Positions 26,318 to 35,226 of a DNA stretch of 64,000 nucleotides are shown in pieces. The DNA is from Rhizobium sp. WYCCWR10014 (GTDB taxonomy: Bacteria > Pseudomonadota > Alphaproteobacteria > Rhizobiales > Rhizobiaceae), in contig NZ_LXFU01000034.1 of assembly GCF_001657485.1 (NCBI RefSeq), forward strand, positions 1 through 64,000, written 5' to 3'. The position numbers were made by a program, and so were the translations under genes. The notes below the pieces were generated by a model, which worked only from the letters and a program-made list of their open reading frames with translations, did no database searches and was not told the DNA's origin. How positions within the stretch are numbered: position 1 is the first letter of the stretch; the number at the start of each line of letters is the position of its first letter.

Positions 26318-27547
26318 TCATGAGGGTGGTAGAACAGCTGCAGCCTGGTCGGCGGCCCGCAACCCGCTTTCCCATGCGCCATGCGCGGTCGAAAAGTCGG
26401 ACTGGTGTGTCGCCTCGCCGGCGAAAAACAGCCGGTCGCCGACCGGTCGCGCCAGGACTGCGCGTGCCTCTGCATGGCCGGGCAGAGCATGGCTATAGGA
26501 GCCGCCTATCCAATCGGTGCGACACCAGGAAGAGGCTGCCAGGGGCCGCAAGTGGCGGCGAATGTTGCTGCCGAGCAGCGATGACAGCTGGTCGAGTGCG
26601 AAGGCGAATGCGTCCACCAAACCCGCGCGTTCGATGACGACAGCGCCGTTTCCGCCAAAGAAGCCTTCGATGATTGGCCGGCCGAGCGGCCGGATATAAT
26701 AGCTGCCGGTCTCGGCATTTTGCGGGTTGCCGAGCAGATGGGTTTCCGGCTCGAGACCATGATTGCCATGGAGTTCCAAAAACAGCTTGTCTGCGAGGCC
26801 AAGCGGCAGCTGACTTGCGGCATGGAGGTGATCGTCGGCCCCCGGATCGAAGACAATGGCTCCGTGGGCCAGAACGGTGGTCGATGCCGTGATGATTGCG
26901 GCACCTGATGTAACAGGACCGCGGTCGGTCTCCACTCGGATGCCGTTTGCGGTCATTGCCACGCGTCGAACGGGCGTCGAAAGGCGCAAGGCCACATTCG
27001 GAACGGCCGCGCTGATCAGACTTCCATAGCCTTCGTGCACCCGCCAATTGGCGTCGGTCGCCGCATTGTCGTAGGCAAGAAAGTCAGTGATCGACAATCG
27101 ATCGAGCGGTGCGCCGTTCAGATATCCGCTTAAGGACTGGCAGTAGGCGTTCCATTTGCCGCCGGGCTCCAGCGCGTCTGACGCCCTGTCGCTCGCGGGG
27201 GGGCTGGCCCGCATCCGCTTCTTAAGTGCGTTCCAAGCCGCCGCCGCCGCCGCGCGCTCATCCTGTGTGAAGCCGAGATCGCGCCACTGGCCTTGCCACG
27301 CCGTCGGCCCGCGCTCGATATTGAACCCGGCCGCACGGCCAATGGCGACGAGAGGATTGCGCTCGGCAGAATGCAGCCAGCCGCAACCCATATCCAGCGG
27401 CATTCCGGCCAGCTCGATTGTCCAGGCTCGTCCGCCCACGCGATCGCTGGCCTCCAGGATGACGACCGAGCGGCCGGCATCGGCCAGCCCTTTTGCTGCT
27501 GCAATACCGGCCGCGCCAGCGCCGACAATCGCAACCTCGTAGTCCAT
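26318..27547 (-). CDS. FAD-dependent amine oxidase family protein
   Basis: The start is set at ATG 27547 (MDYEVAIVGAGAAGI), preceded by GGAGGG; upstream codons add no family sequence. The 409-residue protein has the FAD-binding motif VGAGAAGIAAAKGL followed by SVVILEASDRVGGRAWT, and the C-terminal flavin-contact segment RLFFAGEATHQSDFSTAHGA of monoamine/polyamine oxidases. It ends shortly after the LuxR-type gene in convergent orientation. A substrate amine from the polyamine-type importer is possible but unsupported. Confidence 0.85.
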   Translation of the reverse strand: MDYEVAIVGAGAAGIAAAKGLADAGRSVVILEASDRVGGRAWTIELAGMPLDMGCGWLHSAERNPLVAIGRAAGFNIERGPTAWQGQWRDLGFTQDERAAAAAAWNALKKRMRASPPASDRASDALEPGGKWNAYCQSLSGYLNGAPLDRLSITDFLAYDNAATDANWRVHEGYGSLISAAVPNVALRLSTPVRRVAMTANGIRVETDRGPVTSGAAIITASTTVLAHGAIVFDPGADDHLHAASQLPLGLADKLFLELHGNHGLEPETHLLGNPQNAETGSYYIRPLGRPIIEGFFGGNGAVVIERAGLVDAFAFALDQLSSLLGSNIRRHLRPLAASSWCRTDWIGGSYSHALPGHAEARAVLARPVGDRLFFAGEATHQSDFSTAHGAWESGLRAADQAAAVLPPS

Positions 27548-27647
27548 CGTCGCCCTCCGCCGCTGCGTCAGCAGCTTGATACGACACAAGCTTTACATCG
27601 GGGCTGCACCCGCTTCAATGTGCCCGAAAGCCTGCTAGTATGCTGAA

Positions 27648-29189
27648 ATGACTTTCTTCGAAACACTTGTCGCATTGCTGGCGGTTGCCATCCTGTTGCT
27701 GCAGGTGACGCGTCGCACGCGCCTGCCCTACCCTGGCATTCTGGCTGCCGCCGGCGTCGCCGTGGCGATGCTGCCCGGCGCGCCCGCGATCCCGATCGAT
27801 CCACCGACAGCGCTCGCCTTGTTCATCGCCCCCGTTCTTGTCGACTCGGCCTATGATTTCCCGGTCGGGTCGGCGCGGCGCATGCTGCTGCCGCTGTTCT
27901 TCTATGCCGTCGTCGCCGTTCTCGTTACGACAGGCGTGGTCGTGTCGATCAGCATGCTGACTGTCGGGCTTCCGATTGCGGTCGCGGTCACGCTGGGCGC
28001 AATCGTTGCGCCGCCCGATGCCGCAGCCGCCACGGCAGTCCTTTCCAATTTGCCCGTTGCCCGCCGTGTGGATGCCCTGCTCAAGGGAGAAAGCCTGTTC
28101 AACGACGCGACCGCGCTGCTGCTTTTCGGCGCCGCGCTCACTGTCCAGGCGCGGGGTGGGCTGGATGCCGGGACGGCGCTTCAGGTAGGGTTTGCCGCAC
28201 CCGGAGGAATCCTGTTCGGCATTGCCTTCGGCTTTGTCGTCTCACGGCTCCGACCGATAACCGAAAATACGGTCGGCGGGACCCTGTTTCAATTCGTCTA
28301 CGCTTTTTCAACCTGGTTGATCGCCGAGCATCTTCACTTGTCGGCTGTCCTTGCCACCGTGGCGAGCGCAATGACCATCGCTACCCTTTCTTCGGTCGAG
28401 GATTCGCCACGGATGCGGGTGCATTCCTTCGCAGTCTGGACAACGGTCGTCTTCCTGTTGAACGTGGTGGCTTTCCTGCTGATGGGGCTGCAGGCTCGTC
28501 GCATCCTCGAGGCGATGTCGGTTGACGAGCTTCAGCGGGCGATGGGATTTGCCGCCATCGTGGTGGTCGGCGTCATCCTGGCGCGCATGGCGATGGCATT
28601 CCTGCTTCACGCCGTCGTCGCGTCTCGCCACCGAAACGGCCATGAACTGGCGCCTTTCACATCCGGGGAAACCTTGCTGGTCGGTTGGGCCGGTATGCGC
28701 GGCCTCGTTACGCTGGCGACGGCCTTCGCACTCCCCGCCGACTTTCCCGAGCGAGACCTGGTCGTGCTCACGGCCTTCACGGTGGTGCTCGCGACCCTGG
28801 TCATTCAAGGGGCGACCTTGGCACCGATGATCCATTTCCTGAAACTCGGTCGGCAGGCAGAAGTCCGCGACGAACTCAAGGCGGCCCGAAGATCGCTCGC
28901 CGAAGCTGCCTTTCAGCGGCTTGAGAAGGAAGGTGGCACCGAGGCAGAGGCGATCCGGACGATCTGCAAGGATCATTGGACCGCATCAACCGATGCAAAC
29001 GAGACCTCGCCGCTCGATCGCCGCCGGCACCTGACGATCGCCGCCGTTCTTGCCCAGCGCCAGCGCCTAGAGGAATTGCGCGACACAGATCAGATCGGCG
29101 CGACGCAATATCTCGAGCTGCAGGAGGATCTGGACTGGAAGCAGCTCTCCGTCGGCTCCGATGAAGATCGCCGCATCACAGAAAGCTAG
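27648..29189 (+). CDS. CPA1-type Na+/H+ antiporter (NhaP-like)
   Basis: The 513-residue membrane protein has about 12 hydrophobic spans followed by a charged cytoplasmic tail of about 110 residues. The CPA1 core motifs are visible: APPDAAAATAVL in the first half and KGESLFNDATALLLFG around residue 148, which contains the essential Asp region of sodium/proton exchangers, plus GWAGMRGLVTLATAFALP. It is divergent from the amine oxidase across 100 bases and appears to be a single-gene unit for pH or sodium homeostasis. Confidence 0.87.
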   Translation: MTFFETLVALLAVAILLLQVTRRTRLPYPGILAAAGVAVAMLPGAPAIPIDPPTALALFIAPVLVDSAYDFPVGSARRMLLPLFFYAVVAVLVTTGVVVSISMLTVGLPIAVAVTLGAIVAPPDAAAATAVLSNLPVARRVDALLKGESLFNDATALLLFGAALTVQARGGLDAGTALQVGFAAPGGILFGIAFGFVVSRLRPITENTVGGTLFQFVYAFSTWLIAEHLHLSAVLATVASAMTIATLSSVEDSPRMRVHSFAVWTTVVFLLNVVAFLLMGLQARRILEAMSVDELQRAMGFAAIVVVGVILARMAMAFLLHAVVASRHRNGHELAPFTSGETLLVGWAGMRGLVTLATAFALPADFPERDLVVLTAFTVVLATLVIQGATLAPMIHFLKLGRQAEVRDELKAARRSLAEAAFQRLEKEGGTEAEAIRTICKDHWTASTDANETSPLDRRRHLTIAAVLAQRQRLEELRDTDQIGATQYLELQEDLDWKQLSVGSDEDRRITES

Positions 29190-29279
29190 ATCCGATAAGG
29201 CAGTTGTCGATGCCAACGCGATCGGCATCAAAGAGTCTGTTGCTCCGTCAGCCCAGCATTTCCAACGAGGCGGGACGCA

Positions 29280-30338
29280 TTACTCGATATCTTTCAGCGC
29301 ATCGAGCGGGCCGGTCAGCGCCGTGCGCGGTGGCACGAGTGTCGGCCGCACCAGATGCGTGATTGGCGGGCGGCGGTCCGCATCGAGGATCGCAAACCCT
29401 TTGGTGATCATCGTTTCGCTGTCCTGCCGGATCATGAAGACGGGGAACGGGAGGAAGGAGCCGAAGGGATCGTAGTCGTAGCAGCCGACGATGATGTCGG
29501 CGAAGGTCTCATGCGGGTGCAGGGCGAGGAAGCGCATCAGGCCTTCGAGGTTGATCGAGGAATTGACGAAGAATGCGCGCGGCAGCTTTCCGTGGCCTTC
29601 ATAGAAGGCTTCGAAGGCGCGGGCAGTCATGGCGGGGGAATAGCCGGTCGGCTGGATGCAGATGTCTGGATCCGCGCCCAGCACTGCGCGCTTTACGTCG
29701 CGGAAACCGCGAATTCGCTCATGGCTGGCATGGTCGTTGCGGCCGCCGAACAGATACAGATCGTCGGGTGAAAGCGGTCCATCCTCCTGCGCGCGCTCGA
29801 TGATCGCCTGCGTCAGCATGCGCGCACCTTCATGATTGTCGCTGATGATCGACGGCGCCAGCGTGCCCGGCAGATCGATGTTGACGTGCTTAAGCCCTGC
29901 CTTTTCGCAAACCTTGTGCACGCCATCCGGATCGGTTGCGCCGGCGATGAAAAGCTCGTCGATCGAGTAGGAGATCAGCGTCTCGACGACCTTGCGCTCC
30001 TCCTCCGGATCGCGACAGGCGCTGACGACGAGAGGGCACTGGCCGCGGCTTCTGACCTGCGCCTCGAAAGACTGCGCCATGGAGGAGAAATAGCGGTTGT
30101 CGTGCACCGGCAGCAGAAGACCGACGAGACCGGAGCGGGACGAACGCAGGCCACGGGCCTGCAGGTTTGCCGTATAGCCATGCTCATTCGCCAGCTTCTG
30201 AATGAGCTGCGCCGTCGCCTCCTTGATACGCCGCTTCCGCCAGCTTCCGTTCAGCACGGCGCTCACGGTGGAAGGCGACGCACCCGATAGCATCGAAAGA
30301 TCGTAGATCGTCGCCTTCTTCTTGCCGATGTCGGTCAT
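29280..30338 (-). CDS. LacI-family transcriptional regulator
   Basis: The start is set at ATG 30338 (MTDIGKKKATIYDLS) with AGGCGAG upstream, giving 352 residues. The N-terminal LacI helix-turn-helix reads TIYDLSMLSGASPSTVSAVL, followed by the hinge helix (LQARGLRSSRSGLVGLLLPV) and a type I sugar-binding core. It faces the sugar importer operon at 30584 across a 245-base promoter region with a near-perfect palindrome at 30413-30432. The inducer is probably the imported sugar or its phosphate. Confidence 0.87.
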   Translation of the reverse strand: MTDIGKKKATIYDLSMLSGASPSTVSAVLNGSWRKRRIKEATAQLIQKLANEHGYTANLQARGLRSSRSGLVGLLLPVHDNRYFSSMAQSFEAQVRSRGQCPLVVSACRDPEEERKVVETLISYSIDELFIAGATDPDGVHKVCEKAGLKHVNIDLPGTLAPSIISDNHEGARMLTQAIIERAQEDGPLSPDDLYLFGGRNDHASHERIRGFRDVKRAVLGADPDICIQPTGYSPAMTARAFEAFYEGHGKLPRAFFVNSSINLEGLMRFLALHPHETFADIIVGCYDYDPFGSFLPFPVFMIRQDSETMITKGFAILDADRRPPITHLVRPTLVPPRTALTGPLDALKDIE

Positions 30339-30381
30339 ATCTCGCCTTTCCTTTGTCGCTTCCCTTAGAAACAAACCCCTC

Positions 30382-30455
30382 TTGACGAAAGCCCTACCTT
30401 GATCGATAGTCATTGCACCATCGATTGTGCAAAAAAGAAAGATCGATTGTGCAAA
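30382..30455 (+). promoter_or_regulatory. Sugar-importer promoter with LacI-type operators
   Basis: A sigma-70-like pair TTGACG (30382-30387) and GATAGT (30405-30410) are 17 bases apart. Just downstream, at the expected transcript start, lies TTGCACCATCGATTGTGCAA (30413-30432), palindromic except for one position pair and centred on ATCGAT as LacI-family sites usually are. Its right half, ATCGATTGTGCAAA (30420-30433), is repeated exactly at 30442-30455, 22 bases on, or two helical turns. This fits repression by the adjacent LacI-type protein. Confidence 0.55.
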
Positions 30456-30583
30456 GATGGTTCGCCGGAGGAGGCGGGATGGGAGGCAAGGGTATTCCCT
30501 CGCCAAGAAGCAACCAGGAACAACCTGCCGCAAACCGGCCGGTGGTCGTCGTTCGTATGAGCGACCTTTGAGGAGGAGTGAGG

Positions 30584-31567
30584 ATGAGGAGCCTTATCGT
30601 AGCGGCATTTGCCGCATCGCTGTCGCTTGCCGGGGCGGTGGTCGCGTTTGCGCAGGACGCGCCGAAGGTCGGCGTTGTCGTCAAGATCGGCGGCATTCCC
30701 TGGTTCAATGCGATGGAAGCCGGCATCAAGGAACAGGGCAAGAAATTAGGCGTCGATGCCTTCATGATCGGCCCGACAAGCGCCGACCCGGCGCTGCAGG
30801 TGCGCGCCATCGAGGATCTGATTGCCCAGGGCGTCAAGGTCATCGGCGTGGTGCCGAACGATGCCAAGGTGCTCGAGCCCGTGCTCACCAAGGCGCAGGC
30901 CGCGGGCATCAAGGTCATCACGCATGAATCGCCCTCGCAAAAGGGCGCCGACTGGAATTTCGAACTTGCATCGGCGACCGGTTTTGGTGAGGCGCATGGC
31001 AAGCTGCTCGCCGAAAAGATGGGCGGCAAGGGCGAATATGCCGTCTTCGTCGGCTCGCTGACCGTTCCGCTGCACAATGCCTGGGCGGATGCCGCAATCG
31101 CTTATATCAAGGCGAATTACCCGGACATGAAACTCGTCGGCGAGCGCTATGGCGTCGCAGAAGATGTCGACAAGAGCCGCTCGACGGCGCTCGACCTCAT
31201 CGCTGCCCATCCGGATCTGACGGGCTTCCTCGCCTTCGGCAGCCAGGGTCCGATCGGCGCTGGGCGCGCTATCGAGGAACGCCGCAAGACGGGCAAGATT
31301 TTCGTGCTCGGCCCGTTCTCGCCAGGCCAGGGCCAGAAGCTGATCAAGTCCGATGCGATATCGGGCGGCTTCATGTGGAACCCGAAGCAGGCCGGTGAAG
31401 TCTTTGTCACGCTCGCCGATCGCCTGATCAAGGGCGAAAGCGTCAAGGAAGGTGATGACATTCCGGGTCTCGGCGTGATCAAGCCTGTTGGTAACGACAT
31501 CATCGTCGATCAGCTGCTGCCGATCAACAAGGATACGGTCGACGACCTGGCCGCAATGGGCCTCTGA
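30584..31567 (+). CDS. Sugar ABC importer substrate-binding protein (RbsB/LsrB-like)
   Basis: The start is ATG 30584 after GAGGAGGAG, giving 327 residues with a Sec signal ending near VVAFAQD. The mature part is a type I sugar-binding protein of the ribose/autoinducer-2 group (VVVKIGGIPWFNAMEAGIKE, RAIEDLIAQGVKVIGVVPND, PFSPGQGQKLIKSDAISGG). It feeds the ATPase and two permeases that follow. A strong hairpin at 31589-31614 lies between this gene and the ATPase gene. The sugar is unknown; the downstream tagatose-3-epimerase-like enzyme suggests a ketose or related polyol. Confidence 0.87.
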   Translation: MRSLIVAAFAASLSLAGAVVAFAQDAPKVGVVVKIGGIPWFNAMEAGIKEQGKKLGVDAFMIGPTSADPALQVRAIEDLIAQGVKVIGVVPNDAKVLEPVLTKAQAAGIKVITHESPSQKGADWNFELASATGFGEAHGKLLAEKMGGKGEYAVFVGSLTVPLHNAWADAAIAYIKANYPDMKLVGERYGVAEDVDKSRSTALDLIAAHPDLTGFLAFGSQGPIGAGRAIEERRKTGKIFVLGPFSPGQGQKLIKSDAISGGFMWNPKQAGEVFVTLADRLIKGESVKEGDDIPGLGVIKPVGNDIIVDQLLPINKDTVDDLAAMGL

Positions 31568-31588
31568 AGAGGCCCCCTCCCCGGGTGT

Positions 31589-31614
31589 CGGGCCGGTCCA
31601 CGTCGACCGGCCCG
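31589..31614 (+). promoter_or_regulatory. Intercistronic hairpin after the binding-protein gene
   Basis: CGGGCCGGTC (31589-31598) pairs perfectly with GACCGGCCCG (31605-31614) around a six-base loop, without a T-run. It probably stabilises the binding-protein message relative to the ATPase and permease genes. Confidence 0.6.
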
Positions 31615-31693
31615 GCGTTCGGGAAAGAGAGCGGTATCCGGCCATGGCCGGACCATTGATCTTTCATGGCATTCGACTGGACAGGCAACCGGC

Positions 31694-33208
31694 ATGAGCA
31701 CGGCAACGGATGATGGTGTGAAGGCCCAGCCGCTTCTTTCGCTTCGCGGCATCAACATGACATTCGGCGGTGTGAAGGCGCTCAAAAACGTCTCCTTCGA
31801 AGTCTTGCCCGGCGAAGTGCATTGCCTCGCCGGCGAGAATGGATCCGGCAAGAGCACGTTGATCAAGGTGATCTCCGGCGTCTATCGGCCTGCAGACGGC
31901 GCCGAGATCGTCTTCGATGGTGAGACGATATCCCTCATGACGCCTGCCATGGCCCAGTCCCGCGGCATCCAGATCATCTGGCAGGACCTCGCGCTCTTTC
32001 CGGAAATGAGCGTGGCGGAAAACATCGCTTTCCAGACCCTTTCCGGTTCGCGACCGCGCTTCGTCAACTATGCCGCGATCCGCGGAATAGCCGAGGAAGC
32101 ACTCGCCCGGCTCGGCGTCACCCTCGAGGTCGACAGACCCCTAAAGGACTTCGCCATCTCCCAGCGCCAGATCGTCGCCATTGCCCGCGCGCTGGTCGGA
32201 GAGGCCCGGATCGTTTTCATGGATGAGCCGACCGCCTCGCTCACCCAGTCGGAAACCGATCATCTGCTGGCGATCGTGCGCACGCTGTCGGCCTCGGGCG
32301 TTGCCGTGGTCTTCGTCAGCCATCGTCTTGCGGAAGTGCTGGAAATCTCCTCGCGCATCACGGTGCTGCGCGATGGCGCGCTGGTCGGGGTCTATCCGGT
32401 GGAGGGCATGACCCAGTCTAAGATCACCGAGCTGATGACCGGGCGCACCTTCGACCAGAATGTACTCGCCCGCGACGTATCGCAGAACCCGGTCCTGCTT
32501 TCTGTCAGCAAGCTTTCCCGGACGGGCGAGTTCGAAGACATCTCCTTCGATCTGCGCCGTGGGGAGACGCTCGGGATCACCGGCCTGCTCGGCTCCGGGC
32601 GCACCGAACTTGCGCTGACGCTGTTCGGCATGCGCCGGCCCGCCTCCGGAATGATCGTGTTGGAAGGAAAGCCGGTGCGCTTTGCCTCCAACCGCGAGGC
32701 GATCACATCAGGCATCGCCTATCTCTCCGAAGACCGGCTTTCGCTCGGTCTCAACCAGCCGCAATCCATCGCCGACAATCTGGTCATGGCCTCGCTTAAC
32801 CGTATCCTGAGTGGCCGGCTCATTTCGCCGGAAAAGAAGCGCTCGCTGGTCGCGCGCTGGATCGCCGATCTCGGCATCAGGATTGGCAAGCAGGACGATG
32901 CGATCTCGACACTATCGGGCGGCAACCAGCAGCGCGTCGCGATCGCCAAATGGCTCGCCACCGATCCTAAGGTGTTGATCCTCGATGCGCCCACGGTCGG
33001 CGTCGATGTCGGCGCGCGCGCCGGCATCTTCGAAATCGTTGCTCGCCTCGCCGAGGCGGGGCTGGCGATCATCCTCATCTCGGACGAGGTGCCGGAGGTC
33101 TATTTCAACGCCGATCGGATCGTCCATATGGAAAAGGGCCGGATCGCCGGCTGGCACGATCCCCGCGCGACCACACTGAAGGACCTGGAGGCGGCGGTCT
33201 ATGCGTAA
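31694..33208 (+). CDS. Sugar ABC importer ATPase, double-domain (RbsA/MglA-like)
   Basis: The 504-residue protein has two ATPase halves. The first has Walker A GENGSGKST and Walker B IVFMDEPTASL with a degenerate signature (FAISQRQIVAIARAL). The second has the usual weakened Walker A (GLLGSGRTEL) and a good signature (LSGGNQQRVAIAK). This arrangement is standard for carbohydrate-uptake type 2 importers. It overlaps the first permease gene by eight bases. Confidence 0.88.
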   Translation: MSTATDDGVKAQPLLSLRGINMTFGGVKALKNVSFEVLPGEVHCLAGENGSGKSTLIKVISGVYRPADGAEIVFDGETISLMTPAMAQSRGIQIIWQDLALFPEMSVAENIAFQTLSGSRPRFVNYAAIRGIAEEALARLGVTLEVDRPLKDFAISQRQIVAIARALVGEARIVFMDEPTASLTQSETDHLLAIVRTLSASGVAVVFVSHRLAEVLEISSRITVLRDGALVGVYPVEGMTQSKITELMTGRTFDQNVLARDVSQNPVLLSVSKLSRTGEFEDISFDLRRGETLGITGLLGSGRTELALTLFGMRRPASGMIVLEGKPVRFASNREAITSGIAYLSEDRLSLGLNQPQSIADNLVMASLNRILSGRLISPEKKRSLVARWIADLGIRIGKQDDAISTLSGGNQQRVAIAKWLATDPKVLILDAPTVGVDVGARAGIFEIVARLAEAGLAIILISDEVPEVYFNADRIVHMEKGRIAGWHDPRATTLKDLEAAVYA

Positions 33209-34229
33209 GCTGTTCCTGGCCTATACGACGGAATTCGTGCTGTTTGCCGTCATCATCGCGATGAGTATTGTTCTCGCTTTTGCGACCGACCGCTTCTTCA
33301 CGCTCGGCAATGGGTTCGACCTGCTCAATATCAGTGCGGTCAACATCATCTTTGCCGTCGGCCTGCTCGTGGTGCTGATATCAGGCGGGATCGACATCTC
33401 CTTCGCCGTCGCCGCCTCGATCGTACAATATGTCACTGCACTTGCGCTTGAGAGGATCGGCGGCGGCGGATGGGTATCCGGCATCCTGATTGCGGCCGGC
33501 ATCGGCATCGTGCTCGGCATGATCAACGCCTTCCTGATCCACCGCTTCCGGATCATCTCGATCGTCGCGACGATCGCGACCTTCAACGTCTATTTCGGCC
33601 TGCTGATGTTCTGCACCAAGGGCGTGTCGATCTACAATCTGCCCGACTGGCTGACGAGCCGCGTCATCATCTACGAGCGCGAAATGGCCGATGGGAGCTG
33701 GGCTGAGATCACCTTGCCTGTTGTGGTCATGGCCGTTTGCACGCTCGCCACCTGGTTCTTCATTACCCGCACGACGACCGGCCGGCAGCTCTATGCCTTC
33801 GGCGACAATCCAGAAGGCGCGCGCCGCTTCGGCATCAATATCGGCGCCATGCAGTTCATCGCCTTCGGCTGGCTTGGATTGATGGCAGGCATCGCCGGGC
33901 TCATGCAGGCGCATTATGCGCAGGAAGTCGTGCCGAACGCACTTTATGGCCGTGAGCTCGATGTCCTGGCTGCCGTGGTGCTCGGGGGGGCGCGGCTGGG
34001 CGGCGGCAAGGGCTCGGTGCTCGGTTGCGTGCTGGGCGTGCTGCTCGTCTCGATCACTCAGAACGGCCTCAACCTGATGGGTGTCTCGCCCTTCGCCTTC
34101 AAGATGATCGTCGGCGCGATCATCCTCGTAGCGATCACCTTGTCGAGCGCCCGCATCGGCAATCTGGTGCCGGTGTTTGCGACCCGGAAATCGACCGGTG
34201 ACAGGCCTGCAGACAGGGGAGAGAGCTGA
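33201..34229 (+). CDS. Sugar ABC importer permease (RbsC-like), first
   Basis: The 342-residue inner-membrane permease has about ten hydrophobic spans and typical RbsC-type motifs (VGLLVVLISGGIDISFAVAA, VVLGGARLGGGKGSVLGCVL). It overlaps both neighbours and is translationally coupled to the second permease, with which it likely forms a heterodimer. Confidence 0.87.
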   Translation: MRKLFLAYTTEFVLFAVIIAMSIVLAFATDRFFTLGNGFDLLNISAVNIIFAVGLLVVLISGGIDISFAVAASIVQYVTALALERIGGGGWVSGILIAAGIGIVLGMINAFLIHRFRIISIVATIATFNVYFGLLMFCTKGVSIYNLPDWLTSRVIIYEREMADGSWAEITLPVVVMAVCTLATWFFITRTTTGRQLYAFGDNPEGARRFGINIGAMQFIAFGWLGLMAGIAGLMQAHYAQEVVPNALYGRELDVLAAVVLGGARLGGGKGSVLGCVLGVLLVSITQNGLNLMGVSPFAFKMIVGAIILVAITLSSARIGNLVPVFATRKSTGDRPADRGES

Positions 34230-35215
34230 TGAACGCGCTCGCCGCCCGCTTCAACGCCATCTTCGGGGCCGACATGGCCGGTCCCCTCGCCGCGCTAGCG
34301 GCAGTGCTTATCGTCTTCGGTTTCGCCTCGCCGCATTTCCTGACGGTCGCGACCTTCGGATCGGTTGCCTTTCAGCTTCCCGAGCTCGGCGTTCTGACGC
34401 TTGCCATGCTGATGCCGATCCTCACCGGCGGCCTCAACCTTGCGATCACCTTCACCGCCAACATCGCCGGCCTGACGCTCGCCTGGACGCTGCAGGCCAA
34501 TGGCGGCATCGATGCCGGCCCGGGCGCCTTTCTTCTCGGCTCGGCTCTGGCGCTTGCCGTCGGCGCGGCGAGCGGCCTGATCATGGGCCTGGTCATCGCC
34601 TTTACCCGCGCCCATCCGATCCTCGTTTCGCTATCGATGATGATCTTCCTGCGCGGCCTCGGCGAGTTCCTGACACGCGGCGGCGATATCTCGGGCTTCC
34701 CCACCTTCATCGCTCCGATCGGCCACGGCAGCATCCTCGGCATCCCGGTACCTTTGTTGATCCTGATCGCCTGCGTGATCGCCAGCCACGTTCTGCTTTC
34801 GCGCTCCAAGCTCGGCTTTTCCACCTACATGATCGGCTCCAATATCGAGTCTGCCCGCTATTCCGGCATCAACACCCGCAAGGTCCTGGTGCTGGTCTAC
34901 ATGCTTTCCGGCGTGATGGCTGCGGTTGCCGGCATCATTATGCTCGCGCGCTTCAATTCGGTGCGTATCGGCCATGGCGAATCCTATCTGCTGATCACCG
35001 TGCTCGCCTGCTTCCTCGGCGGCATCAATCCTTTCGGCGGCTTCGGCCGCGTCCTGCCCGTTTTCGTGGCGCTCATCGTGCTGCAGCTTCTCTCTTCGGG
35101 GCTCAATCTGCTCGGCGCCAACCAGCACCTCACCACTGCCGTCTGGGGCATCCTGCTCATCGTCGTGATGGTGCTGCGGTGGCTCTCGGCCAAGTTCTTC
35201 AGAATCGTGAAATAG
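34229..35215 (+). CDS. Sugar ABC importer permease (RbsC-like), second
   Basis: The 328-residue permease has motifs of the same family (MLMPILTGGLNLAITFTANI, LACFLGGINPFGGFGRVLPV). The start codon overlaps the stop of the previous gene. The epimerase-like gene starts 11 bases after its stop, so import and the first catabolic step are in one operon. Confidence 0.87.
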   Translation: MNALAARFNAIFGADMAGPLAALAAVLIVFGFASPHFLTVATFGSVAFQLPELGVLTLAMLMPILTGGLNLAITFTANIAGLTLAWTLQANGGIDAGPGAFLLGSALALAVGAASGLIMGLVIAFTRAHPILVSLSMMIFLRGLGEFLTRGGDISGFPTFIAPIGHGSILGIPVPLLILIACVIASHVLLSRSKLGFSTYMIGSNIESARYSGINTRKVLVLVYMLSGVMAAVAGIIMLARFNSVRIGHGESYLLITVLACFLGGINPFGGFGRVLPVFVALIVLQLLSSGLNLLGANQHLTTAVWGILLIVVMVLRWLSAKFFRIVK

Positions 35216-35226
35216 GAGATACGACT

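Noticed and set aside
26243..26323. 26-codon ORF (MKFCQLVMVGQWYRRVEGHE...) after the LuxR-type gene
   Set aside because: No ribosome site and no family; it sits between convergent genes and is likely chance.
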